A stretch of 11,148 nt of DNA from an uncultured Clostridia bacterium (GTDB taxonomy: Bacteria; Bacillota; Clostridia; Oscillospirales; Oscillospiraceae): NCBI GenBank assembly GCA_947177005.1, contig CAMWSZ010000048.1, positions 1 through 11,148 of the forward strand, written 5' to 3'. Made by a program: the position numbers and the translations under genes. The notes below the pieces were generated by a model. The model was not told the origin of the DNA, ran no database searches, and worked only from the letters and a program-made list of their open reading frames with translations. This document shows, in pieces, positions 5,530 to 11,148 of the stretch (the first letter of the stretch is position 1; each line of letters opens with the position of its first letter).

Positions 5530-6857
5530 GCCTGTACCTCCTCCAGCTCACCCGTCAGTTCGCCGTCCATTGCGCCGGTGATGCGCACCGTCACAAAACG
5601 GCCTGCGGGGATGTCAGTTTCACTGGAAAAATAGATTTTTCCGTCGATATCGGGGCTTTCGGCGTAGCTTCGGCCCACATAGCACATAGACTGGCCGTCG
5701 AAGCCCTCGCAGAGCACCTCCAGCGTTTCACCCTGCATCTCCCCGTTCCACTCGTCCATGATGCGGGACTGGATATCCACAACCAGTTCCGCCCGCCGGA
5801 CCGCCTCCTCCGTGTCCACACGCTCCATAGCGGCGGCAGGAGTACCGTCCTCCGGGGAGAAGGGAAACACCCCCGCCCGGGGCATCCGCTGGTCCCACAG
5901 GAACTGGCACAATTCCTCAAAGGCTTCCTCGTCCTCTCCCGGGAGGCCGGTAATGATGCTGGTCCGCAGAACCAGACCGGGAATCCGTTCCCGCAGTTTG
6001 TCCAGCAGGCTTTCAATGTACGCTTTATCGCCGCGGCGGTTCATACGCCGCAGAATGGCGTCGTTGCAGTGCTGGAGGGGGATGTCGAGATACTTCAGGA
6101 TTTTGGGTTCCCGGGCGATAACGTCAATTAAATGGCCGTCCATTTGATCCGGGTACAGATAGTGCAGGCGAATCCAGTGGAAATCCAGCCTGCACAGCTC
6201 CTCCAGCAAATCCGCCAGATGATGCTGTCCGTCCCAGTCGGTGCCGTAGCGGGTGATGTCCTGCGCCACAACGATCAGCTCCTGTACACCGCACTCCGCC
6301 AGCTTTTTCGCCTCTGCCAGCACCTTCGCCATGGGGCGGCTGCGGTAACGGCCCCGCAGCTTGGGAATGATGCAGAACGCACACCAGTTGTCGCACCCCT
6401 CCGCGATGCGCAGGTAGGCGTAGTACGCGGGTGTGGTAAGCACGCGGTCCAGTTCGTCTACGGGGGCGTTGATATCCGCGAAATCCGCGACGGTTTCGCC
6501 GCGCATGACCGCCTCCACCGCACCAACGATATCCTTATAGCTCCCCGTACCCAGGATGCCGTCCACCTCCGGCAGCTCGTCCCGCACCTCCCCCTGATAC
6601 CGCTGGGTCATACAGCCTGTGACCAGGATTTTTTTGATGCCGCCGCTTTTTTTCAGCGCGGCCATTTTCAGGATATTCTCGATAGCCTCCTCATTGGCGC
6701 TGGTCAGGAAACCGCAGGTGTTGACCACAACCACATCCGCCCCCTCCGGGACATCCTGCAAGGTATACCCCGCGTCCCGGCAGAGGGACATCATCTGCTC
6801 GCAGTTGACCACATTTTTTGCACAGCCCAAAGAGATAAAATGAATCGCAAACGCCAT
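5526..6857 (-). CDS. rimO: Ribosomal protein S12 methylthiotransferase
   Basis: A 443-residue radical-SAM enzyme that methylthiolates the conserved aspartate of ribosomal protein S12. The N-terminal UPF0004 domain holds three cluster cysteines (Cys12 in SLGCAKN, Cys48 in NTCGF, Cys82 in GCMTQRY). The radical-SAM core has Cys155, Cys159 and Cys162 in GCDNWCAFC followed by IIPKLRGRYRSRP, and a TRAM-like domain fills the C-terminus (about 375-440). The SLGCAKN N-terminus and IIPKLRGRYRSRP favour RimO over MiaB and MtaB. The start (MAFAIHF) is set by TAATG overlap with the recX stop and a GGAGGA site; the frame stays open further upstream into recX, but that is out-of-frame recX sequence. Length is normal for the family. 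Confidence 0.95.
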   Translation of the reverse strand: MAFAIHFISLGCAKNVVNCEQMMSLCRDAGYTLQDVPEGADVVVVNTCGFLTSANEEAIENILKMAALKKSGGIKKILVTGCMTQRYQGEVRDELPEVDGILGTGSYKDIVGAVEAVMRGETVADFADINAPVDELDRVLTTPAYYAYLRIAEGCDNWCAFCIIPKLRGRYRSRPMAKVLAEAKKLAECGVQELIVVAQDITRYGTDWDGQHHLADLLEELCRLDFHWIRLHYLYPDQMDGHLIDVIAREPKILKYLDIPLQHCNDAILRRMNRRGDKAYIESLLDKLRERIPGLVLRTSIITGLPGEDEEAFEELCQFLWDQRMPRAGVFPFSPEDGTPAAAMERVDTEEAVRRAELVVDIQSRIMDEWNGEMQGETLEVLCEGFDGQSMCYVGRSYAESPDIDGKIYFSSETDIPAGRFVTVRITGAMDGELTGELEEVQA

Positions 6858-7477
6858 TATTCGTCCTCCAAAATCTCCGTATACCGCCGGAGCGCGGCCT
6901 TGACATCGTTCCAGCTGAAACCGCGCCGCAGCAGGCTGTCGCTGACCCGTTTCAGCTCCCTGCGCCCGGACAGATCGCCCCGGCATTTTTTCCGGATCAG
7001 TTCGTCCAGAATTTCCTCCGGGTCCGGCAGCTCCTCCAGCGCCGCGTCCCACAGCTCACGGTCCACACCCCGGCGGCGCAGCTCCTCCCGGACGCGGGCC
7101 GGACCGTAGCCCTTGCCGCCGTAGTGCCGCACGACAGATGCGGCATAATTGGCGTCGTCCAACGCGCCGATTTCCTCCAGCCATCCGGCGGCGGCCTGAG
7201 CATCCTCTTCCTCCGCACCCTTCCTGACCAGCCGCTGCGTCAGCTCCTGTTTCGACAGCGCCCGGCTGCCGATGATATTCGCCGCGTCAGTCCTGGTCTG
7301 GGACGCTCTCGCGGAACGCTCCAGCCGTTCGATTTCCTCTTCCGGCAGTTCACCGTTCTCCCGCAGGGAAAACCGCAGCAGTTCCTCCTCCGTAACACGC
7401 AGAAGACGGGCGTCTTCCAGCTTTACCAGAAAACGTCCCTTCTTCCGCTGCGACGGCTTTATTTCTATGATCCGCAT
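6857..7477 (-). CDS. recX: RecX-family regulator of RecA
   Basis: A 206-residue, highly charged helical protein. RecX proteins bind inside the RecA-DNA filament groove and limit its growth and activity. The family's repeated three-helix units are visible: LSKQELTQRLVRKG (75-88), LDDANYAASVVRH (106-118), GYGPARVREELRRRGVD (123-139) and a last unit ending RVSDSLLRRGFSWNDVKAAL (177-196). The N-terminal 60 residues form a beta-rich, less conserved part (RKKGRFLVKLEDARLLRVTE). It starts 5 bases after the recA stop, the common recA-recX pairing, and its stop overlaps the rimO start. The ribosome binding site (GAGGAAG, rather distant) is moderate, hinting at lower expression than recA. Confidence 0.93.
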   Translation of the reverse strand: MRIIEIKPSQRKKGRFLVKLEDARLLRVTEEELLRFSLRENGELPEEEIERLERSARASQTRTDAANIIGSRALSKQELTQRLVRKGAEEEDAQAAAGWLEEIGALDDANYAASVVRHYGGKGYGPARVREELRRRGVDRELWDAALEELPDPEEILDELIRKKCRGDLSGRRELKRVSDSLLRRGFSWNDVKAALRRYTEILEDE

Positions 7478-7482
7478 TACTG

Positions 7483-8691
7483 TCAGTCTTCCTCGTCCTC
7501 AATGGGGAGGGGATCACTGTCCGTCAGCGCAACAGCCCGGCTGTTTTTCGGTTTTGCGGCGGCGGAATCGTCCTCGTCATCCACCATGTCGTCGTAGTCC
7601 TCAGCGGACACGTCCACAGCCCGGCCGGCCGCTTTTGCCGCGATCTGCGACTGACTGCTCATCAGCTTGAAGAAATCCCGGCGTATGGCGGCTTCCAACG
7701 CATCGGCGGCCTCGGGATTGTCCTTGAGATACTGCTTGGCGGCGTCGCGGCCCTGCCCCAGACGGACGTCGCCCATGGAGAACCAGGAGCCGGATTTCTG
7801 CACCAGGTCCAGCTTCACGCCCAGATCAATGAGTTCGCCCAGCAGGCTGATGCCCTCGCCGTACATGATGTCGAATTCCGCCTCGCGGAACGGGGGCGCC
7901 ATTTTATTTTTGACCACCTTTGCCTTGGTGCGGTTGCCGATCATCTCGCCGCTGGCTTTCAGCGTCTCCGAACGCCGGACGTCGATTCGCACAGAGGCAT
8001 AAAATTTCAGGGCCCGGCCGCCGGTGGTGACCTCGGGATTGCCGTACATCACCCCTACCTTTTCACGGAGCTGGTTGATAAAAACGACGATACACTTGGT
8101 CTTATTAATGGCGCCGGCCAGCTTCCGCAGGGCCTGACTCATCAGACGGGCGTGGAGGCCCACATAGCTGTCGCCCATTTCGCCCTCGATCTCCGCCCGG
8201 GGCACCAGCGCGGCCACGGAGTCCACAACCACCACATCCAGCGCGCCGGAACGGACCAGCGCCTCTGTAATTTCCAGACCCTGCTCGCCGGTATCCGGCT
8301 GGGAAATGAGCAGGTCGTCGATCTGGACGCCCAGAGCGCGGGCATAGGTGGGGTCCAGAGCGTGCTCGGCGTCCACAAACGCCACCTCGCCGCCCTGCTT
8401 CTGGGCCTGTGCGATGACGTGGAGGGCGAGGGTGGTTTTACCGGAGGATTCCGGACCGTAGATCTCGATAATGCGGCCCCGGGGCAGGCCGCCGATTCCC
8501 AGCGCCAGATCCAGAGACAGAGAACCGGTTGAGATAGCCTCCACGTTCATCTGACCGATGTTGTCGCCCAGACGCATAATTGCGCCCTTGCCGTAGATCT
8601 TTTCGATATTTTTCATCGCGTTCTGTATCGCCGTTTTTTTATCGGTGGCAATCACAGCGGTTTTTGTCAGTTTCTTATCCTTGTCAGCCAT
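7483..8691 (-). CDS. recA: Recombinase RecA
   Basis: The DNA strand-exchange ATPase of homologous recombination and co-protease for LexA-type repressors. It has Walker A GPESSGKT (79-86), Walker B VVVVDSVAAL (153-162), the L1 segment EMGDSYVGLHARLMSQALR (171-189), and the NQLREKVGVMYGNPEVTTGG stretch (206-225) covering motif NQLR and L2. The RecA core ends near 345. At 402 residues it is about 50 longer than E. coli RecA; the extra is an acidic tail with 17 Asp/Glu among the last 47 residues. No intein is present. I chose ATG 8691 (MADKDKKLTK) because AAAGGGG lies 7 bases upstream; the in-frame ATG at 8712 would include that binding site in its coding region. Confidence 0.98.
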   Translation of the reverse strand: MADKDKKLTKTAVIATDKKTAIQNAMKNIEKIYGKGAIMRLGDNIGQMNVEAISTGSLSLDLALGIGGLPRGRIIEIYGPESSGKTTLALHVIAQAQKQGGEVAFVDAEHALDPTYARALGVQIDDLLISQPDTGEQGLEITEALVRSGALDVVVVDSVAALVPRAEIEGEMGDSYVGLHARLMSQALRKLAGAINKTKCIVVFINQLREKVGVMYGNPEVTTGGRALKFYASVRIDVRRSETLKASGEMIGNRTKAKVVKNKMAPPFREAEFDIMYGEGISLLGELIDLGVKLDLVQKSGSWFSMGDVRLGQGRDAAKQYLKDNPEAADALEAAIRRDFFKLMSSQSQIAAKAAGRAVDVSAEDYDDMVDDEDDSAAAKPKNSRAVALTDSDPLPIEDEED

Positions 8692-8749
8692 AATAGTACC
8701 CCTTTCCAACATTCATGTACATTCATTTTTTCTTGCAACAAGTGCTGCC
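8692..8749 (-). promoter_or_regulatory. recA leader with a tandem 8-base repeat and no SOS box
   Basis: The 58 bases between the membrane-protein stop and the recA ATG hold the ribosome binding site and two copies of ACATTCAT (plus-strand 8709-8716 and 8719-8726), spaced exactly 10 bases. No GAAC-N4-GTTC Gram-positive SOS box and no convincing promoter are visible here, so recA may depend on read-through from upstream genes or on a noncanonical site. Confidence 0.4.
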
Positions 8750-9298
8750 CTATTGTTTCCGGCCGCTTTTGCCGTTTTCGCTCAGCAGAAGAAGAATGAC
8801 AGTCATCAACACCACAAGCAGGTCGGCCATGCCAATTCGCCGGAACAGCAGCCATGTCGCGCCCAGCTCTGCCAGAATGATTCCAGCGTACAGCAGCCGC
8901 GGAGTCTGCTCTTTGACGCGCCGCACCAGATACCCCAATACCGGAGAGAGCAGCGCGAGCACGCTCCAGCCGGTCAGAAACGCTGTTGACCAACCGGTTT
9001 TCAACAGCTCTGCCGCTGTGTAGTACGCCGCCAGCATCCCGCCCAGAAACAGCAGCGCGTGCAGTCCCGCGCGGACCTCGTTCCGGCTGTACAGAGCCAG
9101 CAGCGAGGCCAGCAGAATCCACAGCGCGATTCCGGACGTCATTTCCGCCAGGAAGGGGCTGTGCAGGTCCGCCCACTTTGACACTGCTCCCAAAGCGCAC
9201 CCAAGCAGTAAAACCAGCAGGGAGTTGCGGACAGAGACCATAACGCCCGGTTTACCCCGATAGATCTTTCTTTTTCTGCGATATGTTCTTCGAGCCAT
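8750..9298 (-). CDS. Six-helix membrane protein of unknown function
   Basis: A 182-residue protein I cannot assign with confidence. The first 18 residues are very basic (MARRTYRRKRKIYRGKPG), followed by about six hydrophobic helices at 23-41, 52-71, 79-97, 105-126, 133-153 and 157-173 and a short basic tail. The basic N-terminus suggests a cytoplasmic start. The pattern LGAVSKWAD in helix 1 and FLGGMLAAYYTAAELL in helix 3 recall small Bacillota membrane proteins annotated DUF6518, but this is a resemblance from memory only. ATG 9298 follows AAGAGGTG at good spacing; Met20 is an alternative start without an obvious site. It lies between prmC and recA in the same direction, so it is probably co-transcribed with recA. 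Confidence 0.8.
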   Translation of the reverse strand: MARRTYRRKRKIYRGKPGVMVSVRNSLLVLLLGCALGAVSKWADLHSPFLAEMTSGIALWILLASLLALYSRNEVRAGLHALLFLGGMLAAYYTAAELLKTGWSTAFLTGWSVLALLSPVLGYLVRRVKEQTPRLLYAGIILAELGATWLLFRRIGMADLLVVLMTVILLLLSENGKSGRKQ

Positions 9299-9323
9299 TG
9301 CTTCACCTCTTGTTTACAAATAC

Positions 9324-9332
9324 ATCATAGCA
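9324..9332 (-). promoter_or_regulatory. Extended -10 promoter overlapping the prmC stop codon
   Basis: On the minus strand TGC-TATGAT (9332-9324) is an extended -10 element with 5 of 6 matches to TATAAT. No good -35 box is seen 16-18 bases upstream, because that space is occupied by a stem-loop. The start would be near 9317, giving an 18-base leader before the membrane-protein ATG. It could supply the membrane-protein-recA-recX segment independently of prmC. Confidence 0.4.
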
Positions 9333-10230
9333 CAAACGGTGTCCGAAAATCCGGACACCAAACGGAATTTTCCTTGGTTCCATAGACCACGCGGGGGATA
9401 TTCCGGCTGTCGGGGACGCAGCGCAGCTCCCCGAACCCCTCCGACCGCATGATCTGCGTCACGATATCTGCCTGTCCGATCCCCACCTCATAATAAAGCC
9501 GTCCGTTTTCGTCCAGTGCGTCCCGCCAGAGACGGGAGACGGCACGGTAGAAGTCTAGACCATCCGCCCCGCCGCACAGGGCGAGCTGCGGCTCAAAATC
9601 CCGCACGGAACGGTCCAGGCGTTCCAGGTCCGGCTTTGGGATATAGGGCGGGTTGCAGAGGATACACTGGAACTCCCCTGCTGAAACCGGCTTCGGCGGT
9701 TTCAGCAGAGCGTCCATCCGCCTCACGGAGACCCGTTCCGACAGACCGCAGCGCTGGATATTCCGGCGGCAGATCTGTATTGCCTTCTCCGACAGCTCTC
9801 CCAGCAGCACCTGACAGTCCGGCACATTGGCGGCGACGGCCAGGCCGACGCATCCGCTCCCCGCGCACAGGTCCAGCACCCGGCAGGGTCCCAGGGTCCG
9901 CAGGTACTGAATGGCCTCCTCCGCCAAAATCTCCGTATCTGTGCGGGGAATCAGCACATCTCTGCTGACATGCAGCGTCAGGCCGTAAAAATCCCACTCG
10001 CCAATCAAATAGGGAACCGGTTCGCCGTCCAGATGACGGCCGGCATAGGTACGGATCTGCTGTTGAGTTTCCGCCGGAACAGGTTCCCGGGCGTCCCGAA
10101 AAAATTCCTGCTGTGTTTTCCGGCTCACGCAGCAGACCAGCTCCCGCGCTTCCAGAGCGGCCCCCGGATATCCGGCCTCCTGAAATTTCTGCCGGATTTC
10201 AAGATATAGATCATTGTAAGTGATTTTCAT
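9325..10230 (-). CDS. prmC: Peptide chain release factor N5-glutamine methyltransferase
   Basis: A 301-residue SAM-dependent enzyme that methylates the glutamine of the GGQ motif in release factors RF1 and RF2, needed for efficient termination. The N-terminal helical domain (1-75) is followed by the conserved PVPYLIGEWDFYG (71-83) and RDVLIPRTDTE (90-100). The SAM-binding loop is VLDLCAGSGCVGL (118-130) and the catalytic NPPY is at 193-196 (NPPYIPKPDLE). The family usually ends shortly after the VVYG strand (281-284); here about 15 extra residues (ENSVWCPDFRTPFVL) follow, partly encoded by a hairpin. The start overlaps the yqhQ stop by one base (TGATG), with a GGAG site in the last yqhQ codons, so translation is probably coupled. 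The yqhQ-prmC pairing is common in Clostridia. Confidence 0.95.
   Translation of the reverse strand: MKITYNDLYLEIRQKFQEAGYPGAALEARELVCCVSRKTQQEFFRDAREPVPAETQQQIRTYAGRHLDGEPVPYLIGEWDFYGLTLHVSRDVLIPRTDTEILAEEAIQYLRTLGPCRVLDLCAGSGCVGLAVAANVPDCQVLLGELSEKAIQICRRNIQRCGLSERVSVRRMDALLKPPKPVSAGEFQCILCNPPYIPKPDLERLDRSVRDFEPQLALCGGADGLDFYRAVSRLWRDALDENGRLYYEVGIGQADIVTQIMRSEGFGELRCVPDSRNIPRVVYGTKENSVWCPDFRTPFVL
9338..9359. other. Stem-loop inside the last codons of prmC
   Basis: GGTGTCCG (9338-9345) and CGGACACC (9352-9359) are perfect 8-base inverted arms with a 6-base loop. On the minus strand the stem is followed by GTTTGTG, a poor U-tract, so it is at most a weak terminator or an mRNA-end stabiliser. 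It encodes part of the unusual C-terminal tail of PrmC. Confidence 0.5.
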
Positions 10231-11148
10231 CAGCTCCAGGCGTCCTTTCCCTTTTCCTCCGGGATTACACGCTTCAGGGCTTCGATTGCGACTTCAATCA
10301 TAGAATCGTCCGGTTCATACGTGGTAAAATTCTGCATCCACAGACCGGGCGCAGCCAGAAAATTTGTGACCGGATTGTCATGGCCGCCCACGTAGCGGTT
10401 GAATTCGTAGGTGATGCCCACCACCAGCGGCAGCAATAACAGCTGTACCAGCATCCGCAGAAACACGTTGTGTACCGGATACAGGGAAAAGACAACAGTG
10501 TTGACAATGATAGCCACCACAATGACCACCAGCATGAAGCTGGTTCCGCACCGGGGATGGTGGCGCGGCTGTGGCCGCACGTTGGCAGTGGTCAGCTCCA
10601 GACCCTTCTCATAACAGAAAATGGTTTTGTGTTCCGCGCCGTGGTAGGAAAAGACGCGCTTCATGTCCTTCATACGGGAGACCATAATCATGTAGGTCAT
10701 AAAAACAGCGATGCGCAGAACCGCGTCCGTCAGATTCCGGATGAGCACGCTGTCCGTGGCCAGCTCCACGAAGCCGGAGAGAAACGTGGGCAGCAGCATG
10801 AACAGTCCGACGGAAAAACAGACCGCCATTACCACCGCAATGGCGATAACCAGCTTTTCCATTTTTTCATTGCCCAGCTTTTTGTCCAGCCACTGCTCGA
10901 ATTTGGACGGTTCCGCTGCCGCACCGGTTTCCTCCGGATAGTAGTCGGCGGAGAACATCAGGGCTTTGACGCCCCGGTACATGCTGTCGAGAAACGTGAC
11001 GCCGCCGCGGATGAGGGGCAGTCCCAGAACAGGGTATTTGTCTTTGATGAGCTTCAGGTCCTCCTCCTGAACGACCAATCCCTCCGGGCTGCGGACCACT
11101 ACCGCCTGTTTCAGCGGACCGCGCATCAAAATGCCCTCAATCAGCGCC
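10230..11148 (-). CDS. yqhQ: DUF1385 (YqhQ-like) membrane protein, 5' end outside the window
   Basis: The last 305 codons are present; the first complete codon is 11147-11145 and the frame reads ALIEGILMRGPLKQ, the conserved N-terminal motif of the family, so the true start lies beyond the window edge. Counting from that codon, further hallmarks are HGAEHKT (about 169-175) and HPRCGTS (about 197-203). About four hydrophobic segments lie near 97-119, 143-157, 204-223 and 230-249. DUF1385 proteins are integral membrane proteins of Bacillota and relatives whose biochemical role I cannot state with confidence; the conserved His/Cys motifs suggest metal binding. It sits directly before prmC with a one-base overlap, an arrangement typical for the family. 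Confidence 0.93.
   Translation of the reverse strand, partial: ALIEGILMRGPLKQAVVVRSPEGLVVQEEDLKLIKDKYPVLGLPLIRGGVTFLDSMYRGVKALMFSADYYPEETGAAAEPSKFEQWLDKKLGNEKMEKLVIAIAVVMAVCFSVGLFMLLPTFLSGFVELATDSVLIRNLTDAVLRIAVFMTYMIMVSRMKDMKRVFSYHGAEHKTIFCYEKGLELTTANVRPQPRHHPRCGTSFMLVVIVVAIIVNTVVFSLYPVHNVFLRMLVQLLLLPLVVGITYEFNRYVGGHDNPVTNFLAAPGLWMQNFTTYEPDDSMIEVAIEALKRVIPEEKGKDAWS

Noticed and set aside
6858..7052. N-terminal extension of the rimO frame into recX
   Set aside because: The extension is out-of-frame recX sequence. RimO proteins begin just before SLGCAKN, and the ATG at 6857 has a GGAGGA site and TAATG coupling.
6132..7109. A 325-codon plus-strand frame opposite rimO and recX
   Set aside because: It crosses the junction of two certain minus-strand genes, has no binding site and has no recognisable domain.
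8667..8726. Small upstream frame starting at 8726 and overlapping the recA start (MNVHECWKG)
   Set aside because: The ATG lacks a ribosome binding site and the frame is an out-of-frame reading through the recA leader, so leader-peptide control is not supported.

Overview
The window looks like a chromosomal segment from a moderately GC-rich Clostridia member of the Bacillota, most likely Oscillospiraceae-like (Oscillibacter/Flavonifractor type). This is an inference from three things: the gene order yqhQ-prmC-...-recA-recX-rimO-pgsA, strong AGGAGG-type ribosome binding sites with sigma-A-like promoters, and the style of the PAS kinase and HD-GYP proteins. No ribosomal RNA or other firm taxonomic marker is present.

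Left edge (1-540, minus strand): the 5' end of an ABC transporter ATPase gene, preceded by a short GntR/YtrA-type repressor gene that overlaps it by ATGA. Both are read from a near-consensus promoter with an inverted repeat over its start site, which suggests an autoregulated transporter operon.

Left-centre (660-4960, plus strand): a signalling island. It has a soluble PAS-PAS histidine kinase, a heavily decayed hybrid histidine kinase/receiver gene, an intact stand-alone Hpt phosphotransfer protein, and an intact receiver-HD-GYP protein (predicted c-di-GMP phosphodiesterase). A perfect 13-bp-stem terminator ends the island. The hybrid kinase that should feed the Hpt protein is now only fragments, yet its promoter region, Hpt and the output protein look intact. 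The upstream PAS kinase is the obvious replacement phosphate donor, though this is inference.

Right half (5008-11148, minus strand): a tightly packed housekeeping block transcribed right to left: yqhQ (DUF1385, runs off the window), prmC, a six-helix membrane protein of unknown role, recA, recX, rimO and pgsA. Junctions are TGATG, a 26-nt gap holding a possible promoter, a 58-nt recA leader, a 5-nt gap, TAATG and ATGA. Recombination (recA/recX), translation factor and ribosome modification (prmC/rimO) and phospholipid synthesis (pgsA) genes are thus probably co-transcribed.

I found no tRNA, rRNA, CRISPR array, insertion sequence, intein or phage gene. No stretch longer than about 300 bases lacks a gene; the largest gaps are 468-718 (divergent promoters and repeats) and 2534-2778 (promoter and palindrome). 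I do not see a clearly new biological system. The most unusual feature is the orphaned phosphorelay around the eroded hybrid kinase.
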